Positions 54,187 to 64,000 of a stretch of DNA of 64,000 nt are shown here, one piece after another. The stretch lies in the NCBI GenBank assembly GCA_964019055.1, contig OZ025208.1:2420001-2484000 (forward strand), read 5' to 3'. The position numbers and the translations under genes are program-made. The DNA is from Anthopleura xanthogrammica. Its lineage: Eukaryota; Cnidaria; Anthozoa; Actiniaria; Actiniidae. Each line of letters starts with the position of its first letter. Position 1 is the first letter of the stretch. Under the pieces are notes generated by a model, which did no database searches, was not told the DNA's origin, and was given only the letters and a program-made list of their open reading frames with translations.

Positions 54187-55891
54187 GCTTTTAAAAATAT
54201 TTTGAAACTTTCATTGACAGCAACCAAATTCTTTAGTACAGAAATGGAATTTAACGAGGCAAAATCATAGAAAACTCTAACTTTCAAAATCACGGCGAGA
54301 AATGTTCTGAAATGTTAATGAAGCTACTGACTAAAGTCGAAGATGTACTGAAAATGAACTGAAGACATGTTTTTATAAGATTAAACAGATGAGTTAAGGT
54401 TTGACAGGAAATATTTCAGCTCGTGGTGTACGCTTTGGCTGATGTTCACAAGCTACAAGGACTGTAAGTTTATTTATTTTACAAGAATTTAAAAAGCTTA
54501 GAGGAAAAACTGGGAAAAAGCTTTCTTTTCTGAGCTCACGCTGTTTTTTTTTACTTCGTCTACAACAGTAAAGAGTGAAATAAGCCACACATTTCTGATA
54601 GTAAGGCCTTGTGAATTGTTTGGAGACGAAATTTTTCAGGTTGGTAAATTCATAGGATTTTTGTGCTTTACGTTTTCTTCTTTTCTCAGTCCTTGATGCT
54701 CCTGATCGCTGCTTTTAACATCGGATTCGATAAACTAAAATATGGATTTGAATTTATCTGAATACATCTGTTTTACGGGAGATTATTGAGATTTTTCAAT
54801 GCAGTAGTGATTTTTTAGCAACAAAGATCGACTCTATTCCTTGACTTCCTTGTTTTAGCTTCGCCGTAAAATATTCTCAGTTTTTTGTCAAGCTCTTTGT
54901 CATTCATTAAGTGAAACTCAGTCAGAATACCGTTTTCTTTTCGCTAAGTCATCATAAGTTATTTTAAAACTAACTTTTTTAAATATATCTTGTTGTTGTT
55001 TTTGAAGCTGATGGTGGTTGTTTCGTACGCCGAGTTTTAACTTTGCGCAATGATGACTTTTACGCCAAACGCCGTTTAATATAAATAAAAATCAAGGCTT
55101 TCATGAATAAAACATAGGTTTAAATTTATTATTTTATCATAATAGCACAGTATTTGCTTTGCGGTTGATTTCTCCCTCTGATAGCTGAGAAAATCTTACT
55201 TTTTCATACAAGTCACTTATTTTTGGTTTAATGAATTGTTTCCTAGGAAATTAAAGTCTTCGAAACAAAATTACGGCTCTACTTTAATATTCAAATCATT
55301 TTTTCCCGTGATTTTTCGTTTTTTTCACCTCGAAAGGCTGAGCGTGTCTCTGTCCTCTGATATAAACACGGTAGTCAGCCAATCAGAGCGCGCGTAGTGT
55401 CTCAAATATTTTATAAAACTACATAAATGCACAGCGATGTCACCTTGAGTTTCAGTGAATTACAATTTTTAATTTCTGAACTCTGATGAAAACACATATT
55501 GCCATAGATGGAAATCTGATTATCTCGGCCAGCTTCAAAGTTTTGTTTGTCGATCAGTGGTCTCGTAGTTTGTCTCAGTATAGTTTGTAGATTGAGATCT
55601 GGTAAGATCTAGTTTGGCTAAATAGTTCTAATATTCTCATAATTTTCTCATAGATTCTCAATAACATCGTTTAGTGTAGCTCTACCACGTACGGCGTGTG
55701 CGTTTGTAAATAGTTTGAACGTAGCGATAAAAGAGCTAAAGATAATGGTAGGCCACATGCCTACAGACAACATACCTCGATAAAAAAAAAACAGCCCTAA
55801 TAAGTAATTTTCTATGGAAGAACCTCGAAGGAATGATGCAATGGCGACCGAGCAAAAACAAATACCTTATGCTCGGTATTATTATGTGATT

Positions 55892-57283
55892 TATAGTACA
55901 CTCGACAAAATTACTCGATTCTGATTGGTCTAGAGGAGTACAATTAGAGCGTTAATTGGTACTCCGCGGGAGTACCAATTAGGTCGCTATGGAAACACAG
56001 CCAAAAGCGGCAATTTTCCCCAGTGAAATGAGTGAAATTCCCAAAAAAATAAGTGTTTTATAGATTAAAATGGAAAAATTTCAGAAAACTGTTCAATACA
56101 CACATAGGAAGGACTCAAATTATGATAACTAGACAAATTCAAGACCTAATAAATCATGTTTTGTAATAGAAAGTCGTTTTTTCTTTCTAGTTTTCGCCAA
56201 ACAATTTGAGTTGGAGTTTTGAATGTTCTCGTTTTACTACCTGTTGTCTTCTGTGGTCTTCTCGAAAAAAATATTCAACACCACATCTACAATAATTGTA
56301 CAATATGTAGAAAACAGCTAACAATAGTTTTAAAGCAAATTTCTTTCCGTTTAGCGAAAAAATACAGTGAGTAGAGGCTCGTTTTTTGTTTTGAAAATAG
56401 TTAAGATCAAATCTTACCGGCAAACTGTCGAGTAGTTGTAGAGAGACGAATTCAGCTATTTATCACGAGTTAATTGATCCTATAAGTTGTCAATCCAGTC
56501 TTGAAATAATAAAATCTTCAGATAATTCACCATTCAAAGAAAAAAGGAGCGAAATTCTTCAAGCTACAGGAGGGAATAATATCCAAAGCACATGGTCTGA
56601 TCACTGGCGACTCGTTCACGGAAGCTGTACTTCAAAACTTTTAACTTGAACGACATATTTGTCGCTTTTATCCCTTTTGATGTTGTCCAGCTAACTTGTT
56701 TTCAAAGAAAGTATTTTTGAAATTGGGTTTTTGCAGTTATTAGCAAATGCTAAGAGGAAAAAAACTTAAATTAGCGAACTGTAAACTCTCAACTTTCGCT
56801 TAGTTTTCACACAGTACGTTTTCAAAGAAAAGTCGCTTCTTGATTCGCTGTTTAGCTGTCAATACTGTCATTCAATAGTTGTAAACATGCATTAAAATGG
56901 CTTTTTACTTGAGATGTAAAATTATTTTCTAGTATTTTGTAGTTCAAATCATACATAAAATACTAATTTAAAAAGGTTTTACAGCAACGTTAACACTTTC
57001 TATGCTGTTCTTGACTTAGCGTTCTTGGAGAAGGGTCGGTTATAGCAAAGGCAATGAAGATGAATGAATGCCTTCGCTTCGCATTTTTTATAAAATTTTG
57101 TCGAGTGAACTGTAAATAAAAAATCGCACGACCTTCTCGTACAATTTGGAATTAATAGGCACTCGTAATGTTTTGAAAGTTCTTTATTTGCACTCGCCTA
57201 AAGGCTCGTGCAATTACAAGAACTTTCAAAACATTACTCGTATTAATTTCCAAATTGTACTCGAGGTCGTGCGATTTCCTATA
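55892..57283 (+). mobile_element. Family A hairpin-ended element, copy 3
   Basis: Near-identical to 13532-14930 from TATAGTACACTCGAC to CCTATA, including CTGATTGG at 55921 and the terminal hairpin at 57126-57272. No internal insertion. The similarity of copies 2 and 3 suggests recent activity of the family. Confidence 0.85.
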
Positions 57284-57424
57284 CTAATTCTGTCAACATG
57301 TATCCAATCATATTTGAGAAATAGACAAACGAAAACTCCATTGGACAGACAATTTCTATGGTTACGGGTTTCGTCCAATCATGATCGCGACCCGGGAAAA
57401 GAAAAAAAAAAACTCATTTAAAGA

Positions 57425-58250
57425 ATGGTTTGCCACAGGCAACCCAGTAATAACACATTTCCTTCCTAGTTTTTGCTGAAAAATACTTTTACAAGTAAAC
57501 AAATCATATTTTGAATGTTACTGGTGGTAAAAGATGCCATTTGCTGCCCAGTGTTGCTGCTGTTGGCATGATATGGTGCCATGGCGAAATCAAAGCAGAC
57601 TAAGAATATTTTAGAGAAATGAAGTGTCATTGACGAGATCCAGATTCAGTAACATCCAAGTAGCTGACACGGTAATCGGATCCCAGTAATCATTATCAGA
57701 GCTGTCAAAAAGTGACATGGAACAGCATAATGTAGTGTAGTGTAACACAGTGCAAATTACATTTTCCGAAAACGGTCTTGAAACCAATTTTTTTTTGTAT
57801 TCTGCTGTTGATAAAATTATTAAGACTATGCATTTTCCGATCGCGAAGGAACAAGTTTAAGCGGTGAAAACGGCTAAAAATTTTGTGATTCTGTTTCAGT
57901 TTGAATAATTTTTTTGTCGGTTTCAGTTGAAGAGCTTCCGCTGCTGACGCTATCTCTTGTCATTGAGAGCGCACTAAGATATTTTTTTGAGATTTTCAAT
58001 GTCGGACGGTAAAATCTGTAAGGTTTTTCATGTATATTATTAACAAGTAATCATATGGTTTCAAGTTCAATTTGGGATAATTCGCACTCGTTTGTTTTTC
58101 AAAGAGCTCAAATTGCACTCGACCTATGGTTTCGTGTAATTTTAACTCTTTGAAAAACACACTCGTGCAAATTAATCCCAATTTGAACTCGAAACCATAA
58201 TATTACCTATACTATCATGGAATTTACTGGGTTGCCTGTTACAAACCGTT
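57425..58250. mobile_element. Family E element, copy 2
   Basis: GCCACAGGCAACCCAGTAA at the left and TTACTGGGTTGCCTGT at the right form inverted ends. The interior contains the family E block (57800-58045) and its hairpin (58048-58205), inverted relative to 47530-47945. Non-coding. Confidence 0.65.
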
Positions 58251-58463
58251 TTTTCCTCCGTCTTTTTTTTTTCTTTCCTGAGTCAGAAAATGCAAAAATT
58301 GAGCAATGGTACCCAAGAGTCCGTCGCGGGCATCTGATACTGGGATACCGTGTGTAGTCTGCCCTATTACCATTTGACATTTGTCAATCAGTGTAACTAA
58401 ATTACCAAAGTGATTGATTGATTCCACTTAATTACAGGCAACATCAACTTTTCTTAATCTAAT

Positions 58464-59476
58464 AAATAGAGATTACTTCATGGAAAGTGCGAGCGTACGG
58501 TTTTTATTCACGAGTTGTGAAGTATCATAAAACGAACAAGCGAGTCTTCGAGCGCGTGAGTTTTATGATACGAAACAATGAGTGAATAAAAACTGTACAA
58601 AGCACTTTCCATGGTGTTTTCTTTTTATTATATTCATACCGAGATTTTCAATTTGGTTTGAATTAGAGACTATTTTAGTTTACAAAGTTTGTAAACAAAG
58701 CTCAGTTTCCAAACTAAAAATTATATTGCAATAATTCTTTATTTTACAACGCTGTTTTACAAGCATAATAAAAAATTATTCTTATTAAATTCTAATTCGG
58801 TTTCTAAGTTTAATCTTTTCAACTTCTAGGCTTTTAGTTTACACCATAAATGATTGCGAAAGCTTACCGAAGTTACTGTCGCTTTCTTACACGGCAAAAC
58901 TGCCTTTCAATTCCTCGTTGTTGTTTTATATTTTTAAATACATTTTATAAAGAACTTTTCCATTAGATTTACATCTCGGTCAGCTTTTCCTCCGCTCTAC
59001 TATTGGTATTTCATCGATTTTCTCTTTGGTTTCGTCGTCTAAATTATATTTTCATCCATGTTTTGAACTCAAACTTTCTAGTTTAGGTCTCACCGAAGTC
59101 GTCTTCTTACAAAAGCAACTGAAGCTGACTTTCCTTGTTGTTGTTTAAGTTTTCAGTACTTTTAAAGTGCTTTTCCAATAGATTTACATCTCAGGCAGCT
59201 TTTCCTCCACTCTACTATTGGTAATTTATAGATTTTCTCTTTGGTTTTGTCGTCTAAAATATAGTTTCATTCATGTTTTGAAATAAAAACTTTCTAGTTT
59301 AGTTGAAAGTCTCACGCGAAAGAGCAGTGGAGCCCGTTGCTGCCGGCTTCTGATTGGACGTATCGTTTTTCTCACACGTGAAAAAGCGATACGCGCATTG
59401 TGATTGATTGGGAAAAGTGAACGAACGAACATTTATTACACAGGATTTTACTGAGTAAATCTCGGTATGTATATAA
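58464..59476. mobile_element. Family F element, copy 1 (non-coding)
   Basis: Starts AATAGAGATTACTTCATGG with a 135-bp hairpin (58479-58613) and ends AAATCTCGGTATGTATA, the inverse of CATACCGAGATTTTC at 58636. CTGATTGG at 59350 precedes the end. The recombinase frame seen in copy 2 is absent. Confidence 0.7.
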
Positions 59477-59527
59477 TAAGTCCTTATCCTCTTTATAAAA
59501 AATATATATGATTAACTGGTACATATA

Positions 59528-60250
59528 ACTGATTGGCTGGCTGCCAACAAATTATCTTTAAATATTGAAAAATCTCACTTCGTCTTATTTCACCAACCTC
59601 AGAAAAAGATTGTTACAAATATCAAACTCTCAATAAGCAATTCATTTTTAACTCAAGAATCCAGTGTAAAATATATTGGATTAAATATTGACTGCCATCT
59701 TGAATGGAAAACCCATATCAGTAAAACATCAAAAAAAAGCTATTGAAAAACATTGGAATTTTATCTAAAATTAAACACTTTGTTTCTCAAGAAATTATAA
59801 TTGCCTTCAATCAATAATCTGGTGAAACACTTATCTTACCTCTTTAAATCACATTACATGTCTGCAAAAAAAACTATGCGTATCATGACTTTTTCTAGTT
59901 CTGATATTCACTCCCCCACTTTTTAAAGACCTAAAATTAATCAAGATATCTGATTTGACTTTTATTGAAACAGCTTTATTTTTGTTTGATTTTCATAAGT
60001 ACAATTTACCTTCTATGTTCACGAACGTTTTCACTCCAGTTTCAAATATACATTCCTATAATACCCGATGGAAAACCCATATTTTCTTAGCTTTCCTTAC
60101 CAAAAATAACAACAAACTATGGCAGATGTAGTTTAAGATTTAACGAGCCTAAAGTATATAACTCTATTTCTGAATCAATTAATTTTTGTGTTTCTTAAAA
60201 AGCTTCAAGCAAAACTTTGCAAATTTATTTCTTGAAAAATATTAGACACA
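59528..60250 (+). pseudogene. LINE reverse-transcriptase fragment, decayed
   Basis: 59528-59744 encodes TDWLAANKLSLNIEKSHFVL, SVKYIGLNIDCHLEWKTHIS, the post-catalytic palm/thumb region of non-LTR retrotransposon reverse transcriptases. Frameshifts and stops follow, and LINE-like sequence may continue to ~60250. It is 5'-truncated and sits between two family F copies. Confidence 0.65.
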
Positions 60251-60306
60251 CCCCTTTCTTTTTCTTTTCTTGTTTGATGTGTGTTTGTCATTTTATATAG
60301 TAGACA

Positions 60307-61522
60307 TAGAGATTACTTCATGAAAAGCGCGCGCGTACGGGATTTTCGCACGAGTTGGTGAAGTATCTGAAATCGAACGAGTGAGCGCAGCGAACGAGTG
60401 AGATTTCTGATACAAAACCAACGAGTGCGAAAATCCCGTACAAAGCGCTTTTCATGCTGTAATTTATTTATTTTATACATACTGAGATTTTGTTGTTTTT
60501 AATTTATTCACATTTAATTGGTTTTCTAAAACAATTACAAAACTCGTGTAATAATTTCCTTTCGAAAAATTAAGCTTTTACTAGAAGCTATGATGTAAAA
60601 ATATCAGTAATCATAACTAGTACAAAGTAAAATCGGTAAGCTAATGAAGTTTTGGCTGATTTTTTTTTTCTTTTGGCTTAGTTTGTCACTGTGGGCTGTC
60701 TTTGTCTGACGACTCCAACACACGCTTGATGCGTTTAAAGCTACCTTTAGACTCTGTTGATTTAAATGAGTGATTTGCGGAATTCGGTGACTTGTTAACG
60801 GTGTTGATTGTTAGATTAAACTGTCCTCCGTGAAAAACTGCTCCACTGAAAGGACATGCTGGAGGCAAACTAGAACTTTTCATGAATGAAGATTCACGGC
60901 ACTCGGTGTGCACTGCACTTTGTAAACTCGACACTGGCCTTTTTTCTATAGACGTACTTGTAGTATTATTTCCACTCAGAATCAAAGACATGTTTTTCTG
61001 TTGTTCGTTTGAGATGGTACTGTAGTTGTTGACGCTTTGAAGGTTTCTGTGGCCAGATAATTGCGTTATATGAGTTGGCGGGACGTTGTTGTCGTTCAGT
61101 TTTTGCATCATAGTTTCATTTTTGGAGTTGAGAAACTCAGTCAGCAAACTCACATCTCTTCGTGTCTTCGAAAGAGTATTTTTGTTTTTTTGGTCTTCTA
61201 TAAACTTGTCTATAGGTTTGTCTAGAGACACAAATCTTCTTGATTGTTCAGCCATCCTCACAAATATCTCCTAGCTCTTGATAAGTTTGAAATACGAACA
61301 ACTAGCGTACACCGAAAATATTATTTTGTGAAAGCTGCCCGACAAAGCTACCCGCGATGACCGCGAAAACACGATTCGCCTCGACAGTGGTTTGTGATTG
61401 GACGAAACGCTTTTTTCACGTGTGAGAAATTCATTTCGCCTCTCTGATTGGCTGAAAAAAGTCGCGAACTGGTTTTTCACATAGGGAGATTTGATAAGAA
61501 AATCTCAGTATGTATAAAATAA
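60307..61522. mobile_element. Family F element, copy 2, with deleted recombinase
   Basis: Starts ATAGAGATTACTTCATGA with a 139-bp hairpin (60319-60457) and ends AAATCTCAGTATGTATAAAA, the inverse of TTTTATACATACTGAGATTT at 60472. Two inverted-CCAAT motifs (61390 region and CTGATTGGCTG at 61444) lie just upstream of the minus-strand recombinase start. Confidence 0.75.
60686..61261 (-). pseudogene. Internally deleted tyrosine recombinase (Crypton-type)
   Basis: An open frame of 191 codons. The start, RRFVSLDKPIDKFIEDQKNK, and NTLSKTRRDVSLLTEFLNSK match the N-terminal domain of the 48189 and 38580 relatives. After KNE the frame passes directly to PPTHITQLSGHRNLQSVNNY, which is the end of the catalytic domain (Gly-His and Tyr region), then a Ser-rich tail. 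The first Arg and the His-x-x-Arg are missing, so the protein cannot recombine DNA. The frame is intact across the junction, so a product with DNA-binding capacity is conceivable. Confidence 0.65.
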
Positions 61523-61594
61523 AATACAATACAGTAAACTTTATTTAAAGAGGGTGACGTACTAACCTACTAACCGAATTATCTAACTTACTGC

Positions 61595-61796
61595 CTATGT
61601 ATGTATGTATGTATGTATGTATGTATGTATGTATGTATGTATGTATGTATGTATGTATGTATGTATGTATGTATGTATGTATGTATGTATGTATGTATGT
61701 ATGTATGTATGTATGTATGTATGTATGTATGTATGTATGTATGTATGTATGTATGTATGTATGTATGTATGTATGTATGTATGTATGTATGTATGC
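61595..61796. repeat. (GTAT)n tetranucleotide tract
   Basis: About 50 perfect units. The Tyr-Ile-His-Thr and Met-Tyr-Val-Cys repeat frames on both strands are artefacts. Confidence 0.97.
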
Positions 61797-61899
61797 ATAC
61801 CAATCATCTTCTGTAAAAGAAATGCATTCAGATAAGTTCAAAATCCATCGTTTAGTTTATTTAATCAAAAAATTTTGTCGCCAAGCAATCCTCAAGGCG

Positions 61900-62462
61900 T
61901 TTATCAGATCTGTGCGGTGCCTCCATGTTACTGTTTAATGTTGTAGACAAAGTAGAGAAAGGCAGCGAGAGCTCAGAAAAGAAAGCTTTCTCCCAGATAT
62001 TCCTATTGGCTTAAAATGTGTCGTACACCACGCGGTGAAAGAGTTCTAACTCTTCAAATTTCCTCTGTTTTATCTTATAAAAGCACGTCTTCCTTAATTT
62101 TTAGTTCATTTTCGACTTTGCGTTAGTCTCGTTAACATTTCAGAACATTTCTCGTCATATTTTTTCAATGAATTTAAACTCGTTGATATCCATTTGTGTA
62201 CTATGTACGGAGAATTTTATGTTTTTAGCTTATGGTCGTCAGCGTGAAATAGTTCAAAGTATTTTATATAAAATAGGAAATATAAAACGTCCGCTTGTGT
62301 CTATATACTGTGATATAAACTCTCTGAGAGCTGTAGAGCTAGCACTCGAGAAGTGAAAGAAACACTTGGTTACGCCTCGTGTTTCTCTATGACTTCTCTC
62401 TTGCTCTAAAGCTCCCAGCGTGTTAATATTACAGTATATAGACACGCGCGACGTTTTATATT
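61900..62462 (-). mobile_element. Family D element, inverted fragment with hairpin
   Basis: The hairpin at 62279-62462 shares arms with 54007-54186 (AATATAAAACG, TATACTGTGATATAAAC). 61930-62150 is the inverted, diverged counterpart of 54290-54590 (for example the GTGTACGCTTTGGC / TCGTACACCACG area). Confidence 0.65.
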
Positions 62463-62679
62463 GCTATAATATAAAATGATGGATATGACGTCAAAACAAG
62501 GGCGCTAGGACACATGAATTGGATTGATTATTAATCAAACTAAAGCTTATTCTCTATGTTTTATGAATTCACTTGGCAATGAATGAATGCCTTTATTTAT
62601 ACACGGAATTAAAATCATCAGTCAAATATCAGTCAAATAGTTACTGTTTTACAAGATTGCCGTGTGCGAATCCGAAGTT

Positions 62680-63600
62680 ATAATAAAACGTGATTCAGTT
62701 TCCTCTCAAAGTCAGCTAATAAGCAAGCGTTTCTTACTCCTTGGGGTAATTTACGCCATAAATCAGCACCACTATAGCTAAATGATCGTTTTAGATAACT
62801 GGTGCATGGTGCGGGTGGGACTAGTTTGCCTTCATGATATATTACGTAAGTCATATTTATTTATTTTTGGGAGGAACAATTCATTCAGATACGACGGGGA
62901 GAGCTTATTTATGGATTTATACATCATTATTGCGCGCTTTAAGCTTTGTACGGCGCGTATGAAGATTATCCCATTGTAAGAAATTAAGAAGAGTAGCAGT
63001 CCTAGTGTCATAGTTACTTTTGGTGATCACCCTGGCGGCACGATTCTGGAGCTTTTGCAGTTTGTTCGATAAGTAGCTACTTAATCCATCCCACACCTGG
63101 CAACAATAGTCCATGTGTGGAAAGATTAAGGCTTTGTAGGTCGTGACTACAGTTTTCATGGAGATAAACGGTCTCACTCTTTTCAGTGCACTAATTCCTG
63201 AAGCGATCTTTTTAGAAACTTCATCGATATGAAGGGTCCAAGAGAGTCTGTCGTCAATGAAAAGCCCTAATAATTTCATATGAGGGACTCTTTCAATTCT
63301 AGTCACTTCGATTTCGATTTCGATTTGATCATTGCCTAATACCGAAAGCTTTTGCCATGAGCCCATCACCATGAACTCTGTCTTCGCTATATTAAGGCTA
63401 AGCCTGTTTGCCTTTAACCAGCAATTAAGATTATGAAGCTCAGAACTCATTGTGACTTGGAGGTCATTTAAATTATCGGCAAAAAGACTGACATTAGTAT
63501 CGTCGGCAAACATATTAGGAACCGCCAACTCAGGGCAGTTAGGCAAGTCATTTATGTACACTATAGGAAGAGTAATTGACCGAAAACGTGAGTCTGATTG
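62680..63600 (-). pseudogene. LINE reverse transcriptase, 5'-truncated and frameshifted
   Basis: 62917-63561 encodes VYINDLPNCPELAVPNMFAD with the FADD catalytic box, then LNCWLKANRLSLNIAKTEFM, HMKLLGLFIDDRLSW and YKALIFPHMDYCCQVWD, typical of the reverse transcriptase palm and thumb in non-LTR elements. Upstream catalytic motifs are missing: the 5' end stops near 63600 where family G begins. After a frameshift near 62935 the tail continues as MMYKSINKLSPSYLNELFLP, and after another as SYSGADLWRKLPQGVRNACL. Inactive. Confidence 0.8.
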
Positions 63601-63611
63601 ATTACTATTAG

Positions 63612-64000
63612 CGGAGCACCATACTTAAGAAAAAATGGTAACCCATCGAGTTGATTTTTCATTTCTTGATTACGTCATTCTATTGTCCGTGCGGGCGTGT
63701 ACCACCACAGGGTTCCCGTCCGCTTTGCGTACTCGCAAATGAACAGAAAAAATCGCAATAATGTTGTCAAAGATGGATCAAGAAGTATTTTTTCTTATTT
63801 TTGCAAAGCGAAAAATACGTTTAATCGAAGTCAGGTCTGTCTGTCTTAAAGTGAACGAAAACAATTTTTCGACTTTAACGACGTACTAAAGAAGATTTAG
63901 CAAGAAAAGATTCTTAATCTTACGATGAAGTTTCGTGACTGAAACCTCAGTGAGAGAAAAAGGGGTCTGTAGACCAGAAAAACCTGATTACACTGCAATA
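63612..64000 (+). repeat. Family G repeat, copy 3, cut by the window edge
   Basis: GGAGCACCATACTTAAG start and AACCTGATTACACTGCAATA near the end, colinear with 19868-20290. It directly abuts the truncated LINE. Confidence 0.75.

Noticed and set aside
58239..58427. Minus-strand frame with CQMVIGQTTHGIPVSDARDG as a possible first half of the F5/8C domain
   Set aside because: Only a loose resemblance to a discoidin start, no strong donor, phase 1 at the only GT candidate where phase 0 is needed, and it abuts a MITE end.
61545..61938. Tyr-Ile-His-Thr and Met-Tyr-Val-Cys repeat frames
   Set aside because: Tetranucleotide (GTAT)n read in all frames.
1..64000. CRISPR arrays, prokaryotic operons, tRNA or rRNA genes
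   Set aside because: The tandem repeats have no spacers of CRISPR type, genes have spliceosomal introns, and no cloverleaf or rRNA-like segment was recognised by eye.

Overview
This window looks like a piece of an animal genome, most likely an anthozoan cnidarian (coral or sea anemone). That placement is an inference from intron-rich genes with GT-AG splicing, an extracellular domain mosaic built on phase-1 introns, AT-rich DNA, and a very dense load of DNA-transposon, hairpin and tyrosine-recombinase debris. There are no operons and I saw no tRNA or rRNA gene.

Two things dominate. (1) At 1186-8976 lies an apparently complete Mutator-like DNA transposon. It has ~225-240 bp terminal inverted repeats, an 8-10 bp target duplication, and one spliced gene of eight exons (2197-7967) whose reading frame stays open across all seven introns (1308 residues). 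The protein has two PVKKKR-type basic motifs, a D-D-E core with a CxxH motif, a SWIM-like Cys/His cluster, about 10.75 copies of a 24-residue Ser/Gln repeat, and a Cys-rich C-terminus. The transposon sits inside one copy of a ~1.4 kb hairpin-ended repeat (family A) that also occurs uninterrupted at 13532-14930 and 55892-57283.

(2) On the minus strand, 51803 down to 9899, fifteen short exons can be placed with compatible splice phases. They encode F5/8 type C - SRCR - FTP-like lectin fold - PA14 - an unassigned module - MAM - two LDL-receptor class A repeats - an eight-cysteine module - a second MAM. This is best read as one large secreted or membrane-anchored adhesion/recognition protein. Its 5' end, one exon before 36002, and its 3' end (the last third of MAM 2) were not found.

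Most other DNA is introns and intergenic sequence filled with repeats. At 22244-30541 an 8.3 kb element with ~180 bp inverted ends holds a 141-bp satellite and a 109/114-bp higher-order satellite. At 33566-34734 there are ~146 perfect copies of an 8-bp unit. At 40145-45436 long inverted repeats flank a gene-free interior. At 50285-51470 a 48-bp satellite is split by nested MITEs. From 53.9 kb to the right end are hairpin families D, E and F, two broken LINE reverse-transcriptase fragments and a (GTAT)n tract.

Three tyrosine-recombinase (Crypton-type) remnants are present: 38580-39300 (frameshifted), 48189-49409 (one in-frame stop, catalytic residues retained) and 60686-61261 (internally deleted). 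They lie beside 70-190 bp near-perfect hairpins and CTGATTGG (inverted CCAAT) motifs, an arrangement that recurs in several families here.
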